Origin: Trichaptum fuscoviolaceum
Taxonomy: Eukaryota > Basidiomycota > Agaricomycetes > Hymenochaetales > Trichaptaceae
Reading direction: 5' to 3'
Length of the DNA stretch: 64,000 nucleotides
Assembly: GCA_910574455.1 (NCBI GenBank)
Contig: CAJSYZ010000005.1
Span: 6,262,001-6,326,000 of the forward strand
Shown here: piece by piece, positions 26,201 through 38,094 of the stretch
How positions within the stretch are numbered: position 1 is the first letter of the stretch
How the letters are laid out: every line of letters starts with the position of its first letter
Made by a program: the position numbers and the translations under genes
The notes under the pieces: generated by a model
The model's database searches: none
Told to the model about the DNA's origin: nothing
The model's input: the letters and a program-made list of their open reading frames with translations, nothing else

Positions 26201-27757
26201 CGTCCCATTTGATCTTGGGGTTGAGGACACCAAGGTTCACATTTGGGGGGATTAACCGTGTCTCGAACATCGAGCAGACTTTCAAAAGCGAGGCCAGAAA
26301 AGCTGTGATCTCCAGATGTCCGATGTTGCCTTTGATACTGCCGACTAATATCTCTGACTTGCGCTGAAAACTCTCTCCTATCCAGTTCGCCTCCGTGGGA
26401 TCGCCAGCCGCAGTCCCTTTTCAACATGGTCAGTCGGTAAACATAGTTATGATGTGTATATCTGACGAACCAGTTGCGTGCATTTCAACAAAGTCAACTT
26501 CGGAGGGGTGCCGCCCAGTCCCGCGAAAAGCGCGGAGCATTGCGTCTTTCTGCGCTGTCGCCACCGGTGCGCTCACTGGGCCACCTAGACCGGATGAATT
26601 GACTCCAGTTCCCAAGATCTATACATCCACTGTTAGCGAGGCCGATGGTGCACAATAGCTCGCGTTCTCACTGATGCGTATATATGGTCCCTATCGCGGA
26701 TTGCGTCTTTCAGAGGCTTGATCACAATGACCGCGGCGCCTTCTCCTCGAGAGAATCTGTTTCAAAATCCACGTGTCATCCCAGGCAACAATCTGATTCA
26801 GCAGGAGATAATATACCCGTTTGCTGAGGCATCGAAGGGCTTGCATTTTCCATCAGGCGCGAGCACTGAAGCTTGGCTGTACGAAATCCAGTCAACCAGT
26901 CTGGAAGTTTAGTCGGGTGTTAATAAGACCCATCTATCTGCACGTATAGCCAATCTCTCACCTATGGTTGAGTTGACATCCTCCCACTACTGCAGCCTTG
27001 CATTCTCCCAAGCGCAGAGCCTGGACGGCAACGTGTAGAGCAGACAAGCTAGAGCTGCAAGCTGTGTTAAGAGGCAATGATGGCCCCAGCAAATCCAAGT
27101 GATAGGATATCTTGTTGGCGACCATACAAGGTACGCCTGCAAACGATCCGCGTGCATCATATACATCCTAGTTGAGATTGAGAAAGAGAAGAGACTCTCT
27201 TGGATTATACAGGACGAACTGAATTATCAAGGGCGAGAATGTCGAAATCTACGGCTGACGTGTAGCACCCAATATCTTGGCCTTTATAGTCGATCCCGGA
27301 ATCAAGGAGTGCTAAAAAGGCCAGTTGCAAGAGTTTGCGAGTGCTGACGGCCATTGCACGCGCATCTCTCGCAGTAACTCCGAACTCGGCATGATCGAAA
27401 TCCGCTAGATTTTTCAAGAACGAACCAGTGTCGACCTTAATCTGGCCAGGTCCATCTCCTTTCAAGCTGCGCACGTATATCAGAAAACATGCAGCCCGCA
27501 TTTGACATAGTGAAGAGCTTACCTATCAATATCGAAACGATCTTTGGGAACCTTCTGGTAGGTCTCCTTCTTCTGCAACAGCTGCTTAAAGAGTTCGTCA
27601 TGGCTGAAGTTAGCGGTCGAATGTTCTCCACTCGGTAGCTCTGCGGCGATACCAACCTGTCAACCCATCAGCTCTCTCGCTTGTTCCAGTATAAAAAAGG
27701 AATGCTTACAATCGCAATAGCGTCAAGGCAGATTCCGCTCTCTGTGATAGGTGCCAT
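20253..27757 (-). CDS. Reducing polyketide synthase, copy A (KS-AT-DH-KR-ACP4-TE)
   Basis: Iterative type I PKS, cytosolic megasynthase of roughly 2,200 residues after removing about 16 introns. Start [16 protein letters not shown] at 27757. KS (about 27.7-26.1 kb): Cys in [18 protein letters not shown], His in VEMHATG and in [10 protein letters not shown] (about 25.8-24.8 kb): nucleophile in VIVGFSAGE, second His in [21 protein letters not shown] (HxxxGxxxxP) and Asp in [27 protein letters not shown], with Ser and Tyr in [17 protein letters not shown]. Four ACPs (about 22.1-21.2 kb): attachment serines in YGLDSL then three [33 protein letters not shown], His in DNSHFGML. No methyltransferase or enoylreductase segment fits between DH and KR. 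All catalytic residues are present, so the gene looks functional. It is divergent from the methyltransferase at 28.66 kb and a paralogue of the PKS at 45.27 kb. Confidence 0.95.
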
Positions 27758-27827
27758 TTTGAAGGTGCGTACCAGTATCAGATAGGACTACGAGAGACCT
27801 ATCTATCGGAGAAAGTGAAGCGAATTG

Positions 27828-27834
27828 ATTTATA
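27828..27834 (-). promoter_or_regulatory. TATA box of PKS copy A
   Basis: On the minus strand this reads ACTATAAATCAATTCGCTTC, about 70 bp before the ATG. The same block occurs in front of PKS copy B as ACTATAAATTGATTCACTTT, followed in both by a CTCCGA and CGTAGTCC motif. Confidence 0.7.
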
Positions 27835-28663
27835 GTTTCCCAGCTTTTTCTTTGTAAGAGTAGAATGAATACTTACAGAAGTCATTTTGGCTGGAGTTCA
27901 GAAATCGGAAGTGCCTCGAGGAAACCTGAAGGCAGGGATCTTAATAGTAGAGCTGAGATCGCGGGTGGGCCACCGCTCGATTTACGTATCAGCAATTCTA
28001 CAAAGAAAACACAACTTATTGACAGGAGTTCGCATCTCTCCCAGCTACAAACTCGGCGGAGCGATACCCAGTTTCTTGGGTCAGTGTAAGGCCGACTCGA
28101 GTCCAGCATTTACTGTCTTGACTGGGGTAAAATCGTTACAAGAGCCTGTTCCCAAATAGTAATTTTCGGGAGCTTTTGCCAAGGTACGTGTTACGTGTAA
28201 CATCGTTCAACGGTTGATAATATACAATTATTTAGGAAAGGGGGGAAACAGAAATATATTCAGTCTCCAAACTCCGAGTACATAATTCGGGTAAACCTCA
28301 GGAATTTAGCCAAAAATCTCAAGATCTCCTACGTTTCCGATAGAAAGAAGGCAATAATTCAAGCTGGGTTTCCACCGTCAGGCGAGATCCGAGTCCTCAC
28401 ACAGAATTTTTCCTGAGGAGCTGATGTCTTCCGATTGGAAACTAGCTTAGCGGACACCAGTGAGGTGAGACAAATAATATGTAGTATTATCGAGCTGGAT
28501 CTGCAAGTGTAGCCGAGAATACAGCATTGGATGGCATTGAAAATGATATTCACTACCCGACCAGGACAGCGAACATAAAAGGACGCGTGCCGTGTAATCT
28601 TTCTACAAGATATCCAGAAGAGACAAAGCACGCCATTTGCAACAGCACGAAGACGCAAATACA
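27835..28663. other. Divergent intergenic region, PKS A / methyltransferase
   Basis: About 0.9 kb between the starts of the two genes separates their promoters, so a shared regulatory region is plausible. I see the PKS TATA box at one end and no further recognised motif. Confidence 0.5.
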
Positions 28664-29600
28664 ATGACTTCGACCGCGTCAGACTCTTATGTCCTCACTC
28701 GGGACAAAGCAGAGCTGGAGAGGTCCGTGTACATTCACCTGATAACCTTGATGGTCAACGACTAATAGTAGGGAAAAGACTCAACAATCAGCACAAATAT
28801 GTGACGATTCTCTTGTATGAGAGTCGTCTGATTTACGACAGGAGCATCCAATTGGCACCAGGCAGTCAAGTTCTTGACTCCGGAACAGGGACGGGTGAGT
28901 GGCAGCTCCGTCATTGACACGCATGCATTAAGCAAAAATAGGTATCTGGCTCCAGGAGCTCTCCCAACAGGTTCCTACCACAGTCGACCTTTACGGAGTC
29001 GATCTGTCCACCAGTAACTTTCCTGAGCAACATGCGGCAAACATCCATTTCAAGGTTGCCTCAGTGACCTCTCTACCCAAGGAATGGACGGCCAAATTCG
29101 ACTTCGTGAATCAACGCCTCCTCTTCGGAGGACTTCGTATCTCTGAGTGGCCTGTTAACATCTCAGAGCTATATCGTGTCCTAAAGCCAGGAGGACATAT
29201 TCAGTTGATGGAGATGGATTTTGCTCACGACGTCAACGCAGGGCCAGCGACAAAGCGATTCATGAAATTCTACGCCGAGCTGTTTGAGAAAGTTGGTCTC
29301 TTACTCGAGGGGTCGAACCAGCTCGAAGGCCTACTCAAGGAGGCAGGTTTTGCGAATGTCAACTCGGAGAAAAAGTATTTGGTAGTCGGGAAAGCATGGG
29401 GAAAGATGGGTGAGCTTGGCAAGCAGGATTTCATACATATCTTCCGCAATTGCGGGCCTGCTTTTTTGGCTCATGGTGTGATGGGTTCAGAGACGGAGCT
29501 CGACGCATACATCAGCGAATGTGTCGAGGAATGGGACAATGCGGAAGAGGGGCATCGCGTTATAGCACACGTTGCAACTGCGCGCAAGCCACTGGTATGA
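28664..29600 (+). CDS. SAM-dependent methyltransferase (LaeA/UbiE-like fold)
   Basis: Class I methyltransferase transferring a methyl group from S-adenosylmethionine, probably cytosolic; substrate unknown. Exon 1 encodes MTSTASDSYVLTRDKAELER, then (after an intron ending at about 28768) KRLNNQHKYVTILLYESRLI and motif I VLDSGTGTG. A second intron (28897 to about 28941) leads to the exon beginning IWLQELSQQVPTTVDLYGVD with the acidic residue that binds the SAM ribose (YGVDLS). Later come ELYRVLKPGGHIQLMEMD (post-motif III), a helical C-terminal part (FMKFYAELFEKVGLLLEGSN) and the end HRVIAHVATARKPLV. About 280 residues, typical of the family in fungal metabolite clusters. It is transcribed away from PKS copy A. 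Methylation of the PKS product, for example at a carboxylate or hydroxyl, is inference from position only. Confidence 0.85.
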
Positions 29601-30302
29601 TGATAGGTGTATGTAGTACAAGTTGGTAGTAATGTAGGCAGTACGGCCCGTGCCAACTACTGCAGATCAACAACACGTGCTAGTGACGTCCAGCTTAAAT
29701 TTTAATACATAATTTGACTTCAGGCTCAGGTGCTGTATGATCTTGTCAGCCATACGTCAAGCACAATTACACTACTAGTAGTATCCGTAATTAGTGTCAA
29801 GTTGGATACATTCGAAATGTATTGATCCCTACCGCCGGATCCGATTGCGCTTTAACTTTGAATCGTGTTCTGCTCTAAAGCTCAGACGAGACGCGATTGA
29901 AATTATTTCGGAAGACTCTGATGCGAACTTTCCGCAGGATATGTATCCATAACAAGTAGTAGTCACAATAAAACTTCAATATCACCTTTAGAACTTCGTG
30001 CGCTTTAAATTTAGAACCTGCAGACATCAACCGAAAATTTGGCTCGAACCCTGACACTGGCAGGGTCTTTTAGGATGCTTACGACCGTTCTAAAAGTCAT
30101 CCATAAAAACGTGACAATCTAATACTACTAATGTCATGTGGTTCTGGTGTAACGGTGGAAAGTGCTGATTCCTTTTTTGGGAAAGGCGTACGGAGCTGGA
30201 AGCTCGAGTCGCCTTTGTGTTATTCCGAGTCGCCTTTGTATTATTCCTAGGAACATTTGCGGGTGGTAATTTTTGTGAACACGCAGCATTGTTTTCATAC
30301 AC
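29601..30302. other. Spacer, no gene recognised
   Basis: Nothing coding recognised. A short direct repeat (TTTGTRTTATTCC) occurs at about 30214 and 30234. Confidence 0.4.
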
Positions 30303-30305
30303 TTA

Positions 30306-30893
30306 GGCCCTGCTCGGATCCGTTGGGATCTTAGCGGTTGGTAGCTTTATAAGGCAAGATTGGTTGGCCTACCGGTTGGGATTGTAAACCCTTTTCGGGT
30401 GACAGCATATCTGTCACTTCAATTTCTGACATATGCATTTACTTTGTTTCAATGATTTAACTAACTAGTTCTTTAAAATAGCTTACTATGTTTCCTTATG
30501 CATCACTAGTAAGTGACTTTACCATAGGCTCTTACCAGCTGAGTGAAGTGGCCAGATCATTATAGTTGATGACATATGATACTGGGTATATGCAGTCTGT
30601 TATTTAGGCAAATGTAAAGTGTATAGCCCATTATTGGTGATTTAAGAGTATATATAATTATTTTATATCAGCATCTACTTTGATTGTACATAAACGGAGA
30701 GATTCAAGTGCATATATGCAGTGATTCATGAAACTCGGACATAACATTACAGAACTATATGCATGTGACGCATGTGATAAACTTATGCCGGCCACTGAGT
30801 CGTTGGGATTGGGATCTTCGGATTTCTCTGAGTTTGCGTTCCCCAACCGCCAGCGGCGGCCAGCCTACCCAACCGACGGATCCGAGCAGGGCC
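30306..30893. mobile_element. 588-bp PIF/Harbinger-type MITE with TTA duplication
   Basis: The ends are inverted copies beginning GGCCCTGCTCGGATCCGT (18 identical bases, then diverging into related CGGTTGGG-rich sequence). TTA stands on both sides (30303-30305 and 30894-30896). Terminal GGCCCTG and a TWA three-base duplication are hallmarks of the PIF/Harbinger (Tourist) group. No transposase inside; the centre is AT-rich. Confidence 0.82.
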
Positions 30894-30896
30894 TTA

Positions 30897-32500
30897 TGAA
30901 TTGGCTGGATAAGTTGGCATAGAGACTTATCGAACAACTTGAAAAAGGTTCTAGATAATTCTCTCTAAATCGTGACAAAGAGAGAAACCGTGACGGATAA
31001 ATAATAATGTTTTAAGCACAAAATGAGTACAATAATAAGTAAACTAAGATAATGATTAAGACACATTATCCAAGTCCGAGTACAAAGAGTAGAAGAACTT
31101 GGCAGTGTCAGTGCTTACTTAGGAGTCGATTGCGGGCACGCGAGAATCGGAGAGTCGGTAGCTCAACCTATACCAGTTGCAGTCAACCTAGAACCCGAAA
31201 GCAGCTTAGAACGCATCGCAGATCCAGAAGGACGGCAGATCAGACAGAATAGATCCAAATGCCTCAAAAATTCCAATTCTTATACTTGATCGCATTCAGA
31301 GGGAGCTGCGTCATGCCGAGAAAGCGATCTTGACTGCGACATGCACGTAGATCCAGAAGGGAAAGACAGGAGATCAGAGAGATCAAAACCAGATAAGAGA
31401 ACCACAGATTCAGATGCCTCCGCTACGCTCAGCTGAGCTTCGGGTTCACCGGCTTCTCTGGGAACCATGCCGGAATGGATAGCACCTCCGGAAGAATCGG
31501 GAAGTCCTGAAGGTTCTCTGCCATCCTAAAGCGGCAAACGGTGAGGCGGGTGGGGGCCATATTCTCTGATGACCGGCGCTGAGAGAGACAGCGGAGGGGA
31601 GGCACAGCAGATTTGGCACTGCCGACTGAGTCGAAGTTTCAAGTGACCGGTATCGTTGCACAGGTCCTCCCCATATCGACAGCGTAAAAGATCGTCGATA
31701 CCGTCCTGCAAGTCGACATCTCAGGTAGAGGGCAGTTCCACATCCGAGTCCGTGTTCGAAAGCAAGCACAAGTGAACAGTGCTCGTCACATCTTGCAGCG
31801 CCTCTCGAACGTCAGGACTTGAAGCCGGTCCAAGCAGCTGATCGCGACTCTCACAGACTGATCGTTTCAGACATCGGAGCTACACTGACAAATAACGAGC
31901 AGAAACACAATCAGAAAGAAATACCGCCATAAGTTGACTATTGCTCCAACTGTGTGTCTTTTGTACGTCTTCGGTCTTTGCTGGTTCCGAGTCTAAGGTC
32001 TTCGTGGGGAGGGTCATTGGATGTGATTGAACCGCGCCGCGCTCCCCGTACTCCGGTTCCTTTATAAAACTCAACTTGTAAGCCACCATTGAATCCACCA
32101 GCAGTGCTTGCAACCGTTGAGAAGCCAGCCGGAGAATGAGGCCAAGCGTGCTCAAAATCAGAGGCTCCCCATGTCGATTTGTGTTCGGAGGATATGATAC
32201 TAGCTGCGCTAGAGAGCTAGTCCTTGCGAACCTAATCGAAGAAGGCCTTCTCACTCTCCAGCAGGTACTTTTCATATGACAAATCATTCTTCGAAGGTGA
32301 ATCCTTCAGCTTCTACACGAAATCCTGAGCGACAACCCCATTTTCGTCGGTGAACGATGCAATAGCCTTGTTCAACGGCGAAGTCAATTTCTCAACACCG
32401 ATAGAAGAGATAGACTCGCCGACAACATACAAGAGTGAATGAATGGCAGGTGAGGTGCAGTTCCAGGGTTAAGGAATGGATCCAGGGCGTGCTTTGCATC
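30897..32500. other. No gene recognised; low-complexity frames
   Basis: Several minus-strand frames are open (31446-31769, 31526-31711, 31880-32287) but none shows a family signature, and I could not chain them. Two related segments (about 31222-31262 and 31336-31417) share GATCCAGAAGG, GATCAGA and ATGCCTC in order, so there is an old local duplication. Confidence 0.35.
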
Positions 32501-32501
32501 C

Positions 32502-32530
32502 TATTCTTTTACAAAAAGAACTACCCCTAA
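32502..32530. repeat. Solitary copy of the large transposon's subterminal motif
   Basis: CTATTCTTTTACAAAAAGAA followed by CTACCCCTAA is the same sequence found near both ends of the 14.1-16.9 kb element (about 14116-14146 and 16878-16907). It abuts the small inverted-repeat element that starts at 32531. Confidence 0.7.
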
Positions 32531-32877
32531 GGGCCCACTCGGTAGCACATATTTGCTAGTCGGTGTTAAGCTTAGATTTCTTCCGTGGTAAATGTCTAAA
32601 TAGATTGCCAAATTCAGCACCTTTGTCAAACAGTGTAATGACCAAGCCTACACCATTTACGGTAAAGTACGAGTCGTGCCGACTCACGGATCAAAGACAT
32701 TAACCTTATAAAGATATGTTGATGGTCGGTTGCTCTCGGCAAAGCAATTTGTTTATTGCTGCACCATTCTTCCTGTCAATCCCTTTCACACCTTCCCCTG
32801 AGTCACAGTGCTTAGGAACTTTCCCATTTGCAAGATCCTTCCCGGTGGCAAGCTTATCCGCGCTACCGAGCGGGCCC
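32531..32877. mobile_element. About 350-bp MITE with GGGCCC-starting TIRs
   Basis: The left end GGGCCCACTCGGTAGC is mirrored by GCTACCGAGCGGGCCC at 32862-32877 with one mismatch. Outside stand TAA on the left and TTA on the right, so a PIF/Harbinger-like three-base duplication is possible but not exact. No coding content. Confidence 0.65.
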
Positions 32878-33154
32878 TTATAGGAGGCCCTAGTTGCGCT
32901 GCATTGGTTATTCCTCTAAACACCTGTTTTTCCACGGGGTGAAGTACCTCCCCTTTGCTAATTTCATAGAGCTATAATTGAAATTGTATCAATAAATCTG
33001 CTAGGACTGTGAGTCTGCATAATAATACTATGCTTGCTAAGTTTTATCTTAATCCGATTTGAAGAAGATGCTGCAGAGCAACAACAGTATTGTTATTGGT
33101 TGACTCAGTGAGTCGGATGCGGCAGTTCAAGCCTGACTCGGAGTTCGGAAGCAT

Positions 33155-33242
33155 ACCCAAACCCTCCCACGGTTCGAAAGAGGCCGAAGCCTCAGGGTCC
33201 AAGTTCAAGTTGAAGCATCCCGAACCGTGGGAGGGTTTGGGT
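33155..33242. repeat. 88-bp perfect-armed hairpin repeat
   Basis: Two 22-bp arms (33155-33176 and 33221-33242) are exact inverted copies with core AAACCCTCCCACGGTTCG, separated by 44 bp containing GAGGCCGAAGCCTC. Related single arms occur at about 37591-37615, 41476-41502 and 44653-44685. Confidence 0.85.
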
Positions 33243-33756
33243 AGGAGACTGAGGATTTTCGTACGAAAAAGTATAACGAAAAAGGTCTTTGCTTCTACTG
33301 CAAGCAAAGTAGCAAAGGTCTCCTTTTTATTGCAGAATCACTTAAGAGAGGGTCAGAAGATATCTTAGAGACAGCTAGAATATGCATATACACAGTTGCA
33401 TGTACCTCACAATATTTTCTTGAGTTTGGTGACTATTTAGTAATTCAAAAGTTTCACGAAGCCAACATCATGTTCTTCATAACTCATTAATAACTGCAGC
33501 AATTGTTCTGAAAATTTCTTGAGAGCTGGATATGAACTACAGCATAGATAAAGAACTAAAAGTGGTGAGTTTGATATGTAGAGAGCAGAGAATATATGGT
33601 CTTTAAAGGACTGGTGGTCTTTAAAGGAATGGTCAATGACTGTACAATGTTACTGACATTATCTGACTGTAACCACGTGAAGAAATGAGTCAATAATCAT
33701 TGTTTCTCCTGAAAGACGCAGCGACACTACAAAGCCACACATTTGACGTGGTGCAT

Positions 33757-36700
33757 TCAGCGCCAGGAGTCCGACAAGGTCTGTGATCCAGACGTCGGCG
33801 CGGTGTCGCTTCGATTCGGGTCGCTTTCCCATACAATCTGTAGTGTAAAGGTAGTCAATGATTAGCGCAGAAACTGGTCCATGAATGTAAACTTACACTG
33901 TCATCCGTTTCCTTCCTGATGAACTTGTACTCAAAGGAGGTACCCGCAGGTATGTCGACCGTCACAGACCACACTGGATACGACGCTGATGATAAAGGGA
34001 TCTATTCAGATTGGACCATAACATCAGTGATATGAAACCAGATAACGAATAGCTCTCCGTACGGCGTTGTTGGTATCCCATGAGGCCAGCTGTGAGATGC
34101 TCCCGACGAGGAATATGTTCTATGCGATTGTGGATATCAGTTCCCGTTGTGTATAGCGACGGAGGGCGAATAGAGCAGGCATTGCATGTACATACCTCTC
34201 CGAATGTCGTGGTCGCCATTTCCTGGAAGTTCACAGCGATGGTAGAACCCGATCCCGAGCCCGAGCCCACTGTTGAGGTACCTCCGGTGCCCATGGCATT
34301 GACATGCAGTGCAACTGCGGTCCGGGCAGGAATAGTTGCACTGAATATTCCTAAGGAAGTCACATTAATCCTATCGCCAGTAATCACATTCAGTTACTGA
34401 ATATTCCCAATGTTTTCAAAGTGCGAGACTCTACCCTCTCCCCTGAGAGAAACTCACCCAGCACCGGTACACATGCCCTTGTCAACCGACCCAGCGACAA
34501 CGTCACAGTATCCACCTGCGGCGAGCTGTGTAGTGAACGTATCCGTCCAGTCGGTGTCGGCGTTGTTAATCACAACGAAGCCCTTTGAGCCACGGCCGAA
34601 CGCAATCTGACTTGATTGAGGCGAATACCAAGAGACCAGCGGTGAGGTTGCACTGGATCCAACCGCTAAGCGGAATCCGACAAGACCGGAGATTGCGGGC
34701 CAGCGATGCTGGCAAAACCTGTAAAAGATCACCGGATTAGATCAGTTTTTGAGGGTAATTGGCATGACGGAATGAAATGAACGCACCATCCATTCATCCC
34801 ACTAGTGCCCATGCATGTTCCGACGCCTATGCCCAAACCGCACAAGATCAGAAATGAAAACTTCGATCATCTACTGAGATTATCTCTGACCTCCGTTGGG
34901 TGCACCAGCATCCGTGTCTGTGAATCCTGCGTAGCTGGACAAGACAGTAGGCGTTCCGTATGGGTATGCTCTGAGGTTACAAATCAGTTCGGAATAAAAC
35001 TAATCCTTTGGTGCTGAAAGGGCTCACAGAGAGAATATATGCGCAAGAGTGTAGGTGTTCGATGGTGAGTTTGCGTTTAATGAGCCTCCATTCTATGTTA
35101 GGGATAAATAGGGTAAAACAAGTGGAATCATGTGTAACTTACACGCTCGGTGTCGTGGTCTGCGACGAAGACATTAGCAACAGAACTATCTACCCAGCCT
35201 ATAATCGGATGGTCAGCTCATACATAGTTGGCAGACGAGATTCGGTAACTCACCTTGGCTATTTAAACTCTCCAGCGAGGCTATGTTTCCATCCAGGAAT
35301 GCGTTCTGCAGTGCAGTAGTGTATCGGAATCTTTTAAAATACTGGATATCAGAAAAATATATAAGAGCTCGAAAAGTGATTGGCTCACTCCTGGACATCG
35401 CCTAATGCATGTTCAAGTTGAATTTCACATCGCATGGGGCTGTATTTATGATAATGACTTACCAATGCCAACATACTCCGAAGGCTGGATAGGCTCGCCT
35501 GAACCCCATATGACTTCTTGTGTGATGTAAGGCGATCCAGTCAATCGGCTCGTGATGTTAGCGACATCAGTGGCGGCCATGTCTACCGCAAGAGATGATT
35601 TAGGATATATTCATGAGGTACTTCTCAGGTTGAAGACAGACAGACGTTTAGCAGCATCAAGTCGTAAACCATCAACGCCCAGAGAAATGAGATCATTCCC
35701 ATATGCAGCGAGGCGTGAGCGAACATGTTCTGTTTCGGTGGCAAGACTATTGTGATGTAGTCAATTATCTCCCCCGTTATTCTTGTGCAGCACGAAGACT
35801 CGAGCGGGAAAGGAGGAACTCACTCGGCAAGATTCTCCAACTCGCAAGTCTGCACTTCCACGCGATTGTCGTAATTGACGATGTCGTCTCCTGGCTCGAG
35901 GCCACAATGATGGAAGTCGCCATCCTATGTTAAAGACGCGTGAGGAACGGGACATCATTCAATAGATAGTTATACTCACTGAATCGGCATAGATGCCAGG
36001 ATAGTCGTAATGCGTGAACGCTAGCATTGCATAAGACAGTCAGACATATAAGGGAAACGCAGTTCAGAGGGAAAGGAAAGGAAATTACAGCTTCCTGCGA
36101 CTCCGGTTCCTATTATAAGGCGATGTCAATAAGTTGTGCAGGAGGCTAAGGTGAACAATCTACCCGAATCTATTCCGGACATGTGGTTCCAGATAGTGTC
36201 TTTTCAAAAGCCGATATTTAAGATAAAGAACATCACTTTTCCGAGAGCGAACGTACCTGCAATGACTTTAACGCCAGCCGCGTGGCACGTCGTTATCATG
36301 TTCTGATATTGTATTCGATCTCCACGCTTTGAGGTGAGGATATACGAGACAGGCTGGTAATCTGTCCACCATTGATCACCTAATCGCACAAGAATTGTTA
36401 GAAATTTGAATTAAGAAGAACCGGGTGGATCAAGTTAAGCACCTTGGATATGCTCTTGAGCGGGGCTCGCTATGTTCGACGTTAGTTTCCGAACACACTT
36501 ATATTTTCGAATTCGAAAAACCTTGAACGAAGCCATAGCCTATACGCAGAACACGACCGTCAGTTTGAGAGGCCCCATAACGCGACCTGTAGTCAAGACT
36601 TACCCGCTGGTCCAATGAAGTTCGTACACTCAGAAGCAATACTATCCCAAGACCATTCGAACATCTGGATAATTACATCTTTCACTACATCAGTCAATAA

Positions 36701-36834
36701 AATCAACGTGTGTCCTGTTTATGATCGTGCATACCTTTAGTTCCCGATGGCGCTCTCGAAGACAAGGGGCTTCCTAAAGTCGAAGCAGAAAGAGAGATGA
36801 AGAAAGTAAGTCGTAAAAGTGAGGATACAGACAT
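33757..36834 (-). CDS. Secreted alpha-amylase (GH13) with C-terminal CBM20
   Basis: Extracellular endo-acting starch hydrolase. The start [20 protein letters not shown] is a signal peptide. Catalytic-domain pieces follow in order through about 14 introns: [77 protein letters not shown], then [16 protein letters not shown] (nucleophile Asp), [16 protein letters not shown] (acid/base Glu), [13 protein letters not shown] (third acidic residue, HD), [20 protein letters not shown], and the C-domain GFRLAVGSS with [15 protein letters not shown] Gly/Ser/Thr linker ([14 protein letters not shown]) joins a starch-binding domain with [36 protein letters not shown] and [10 protein letters not shown]. 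No disabling mutation seen. It has no evident link to the PKS genes on either side. Confidence 0.92.
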
Positions 36835-37139
36835 GCTTTTGGGGGAACCTTAGTCCGTACGTGAGCTATCCCCTGCCTTATGTATGTCAGAAGGTGAAAA
36901 CACAACGGTCAGCCACTTAGATAAATAGTTTTCAAAGGCGTTTGCACCCGTGTGCGGCTGACATTCATGACGAGCTTGTTTCCTTCCTTGGCCACGGAAC
37001 GGCGAAACCTCAGCATCTTCACTTTTATAGGCTTTCCAGGTATGATAACCGACAAAGAGCAGGAGACTAGCATAAGCCTCCCGAGCGGCATGCAGCTTCG
37101 ACGAAGATCCGACGTGTGTAGTGTTATAAAGTAAGGCTT

Positions 37140-37615
37140 CGGGACGCACGAGGGTCGGCCCAAATGTTGCTTCTCTGTGGTGCTCGGCTCCGGGGAGAAA
37201 CGAATGAGCGTGGGCCGTAGTCACAAGGTTATGTTGAATGGACACGTCGTCAAGAGAAGTTGGTTGAGCTATCACTTCTTGAATATAAGCTGCATGCAGC
37301 CGATATATAGTGACATACATACATATCACATGTATACGATACTATTAGATCTGAAGCCACCAGCCAGCGGTTGTACCATCCATTAAAAATAAAGATGAGT
37401 TGACTGCTATGTCATCCTCTGTTTTGACCAATAATTTCCATCTACACAGAGGATCAGAGCATCGAAGGTTCACTGGCTTGGGTGTTACATAGTAGATTGA
37501 TTTGATGGAAGTCCCAGAAGTGTATAGTGGTCGTCATTGAAGAGAATGCGCCTGGGTTGCTGCTATACATAGTATCCTCGGGCTAACCAAAGTCTCCCAC
37601 GGTTCGGAAGAGGCC
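37140..37615. repeat. Direct duplication, copy 1
   Basis: Matches 41060-41500 in the same orientation with about one difference in five to ten bases. Shared blocks include GGTGCTCGGCTC, GACACGTCGTCAAGAGA, AGATCTGAAGCCACCAGCC, TCACTGGCTTGGGTG and the hairpin-arm sequence at its right end. No gene recognised in it. Confidence 0.7.
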
Positions 37616-38094
37616 GAGCCTGAGAGTGCCGCTCACGTAACTTCAAGTTGAAGCTCCGCTCAAATTTTTGTTCGGAGGCTGTACTGGAATTAACCGCCGC
37701 GTACGACGATCCTCACCTCGGCCTCCTCCGAACCATAAAAAATTGGGGCAAGAAAACGCAGATCACTGGCAGATGAGGTAAAGCCGGGAGTCGACCCTCA
37801 GTCCAATTCTTCGATCGCATCCGCTGTAGGATGCAGCTTCAATCACAACAGTTGTTGCGCATACGTATAACACTTACGTAGCCAATGTCTAACCGCTGTC
37901 ACCTGTCTTTTGCTCTACTCTTCGAGCTTCAACTATCCCCAATTGATACCGAGCGTAGAGCCGGGAGCGCACTCCGATGGAATAAAAGGTCATCGACACT
38001 CCCGACTGACCTGAATCGTTACCCTGAAGTCTCTGGTGACTTTCAGAACGACGCTCAAACTCTGTAGAAGCGAGTATTCAACTAGGACCGAAAC

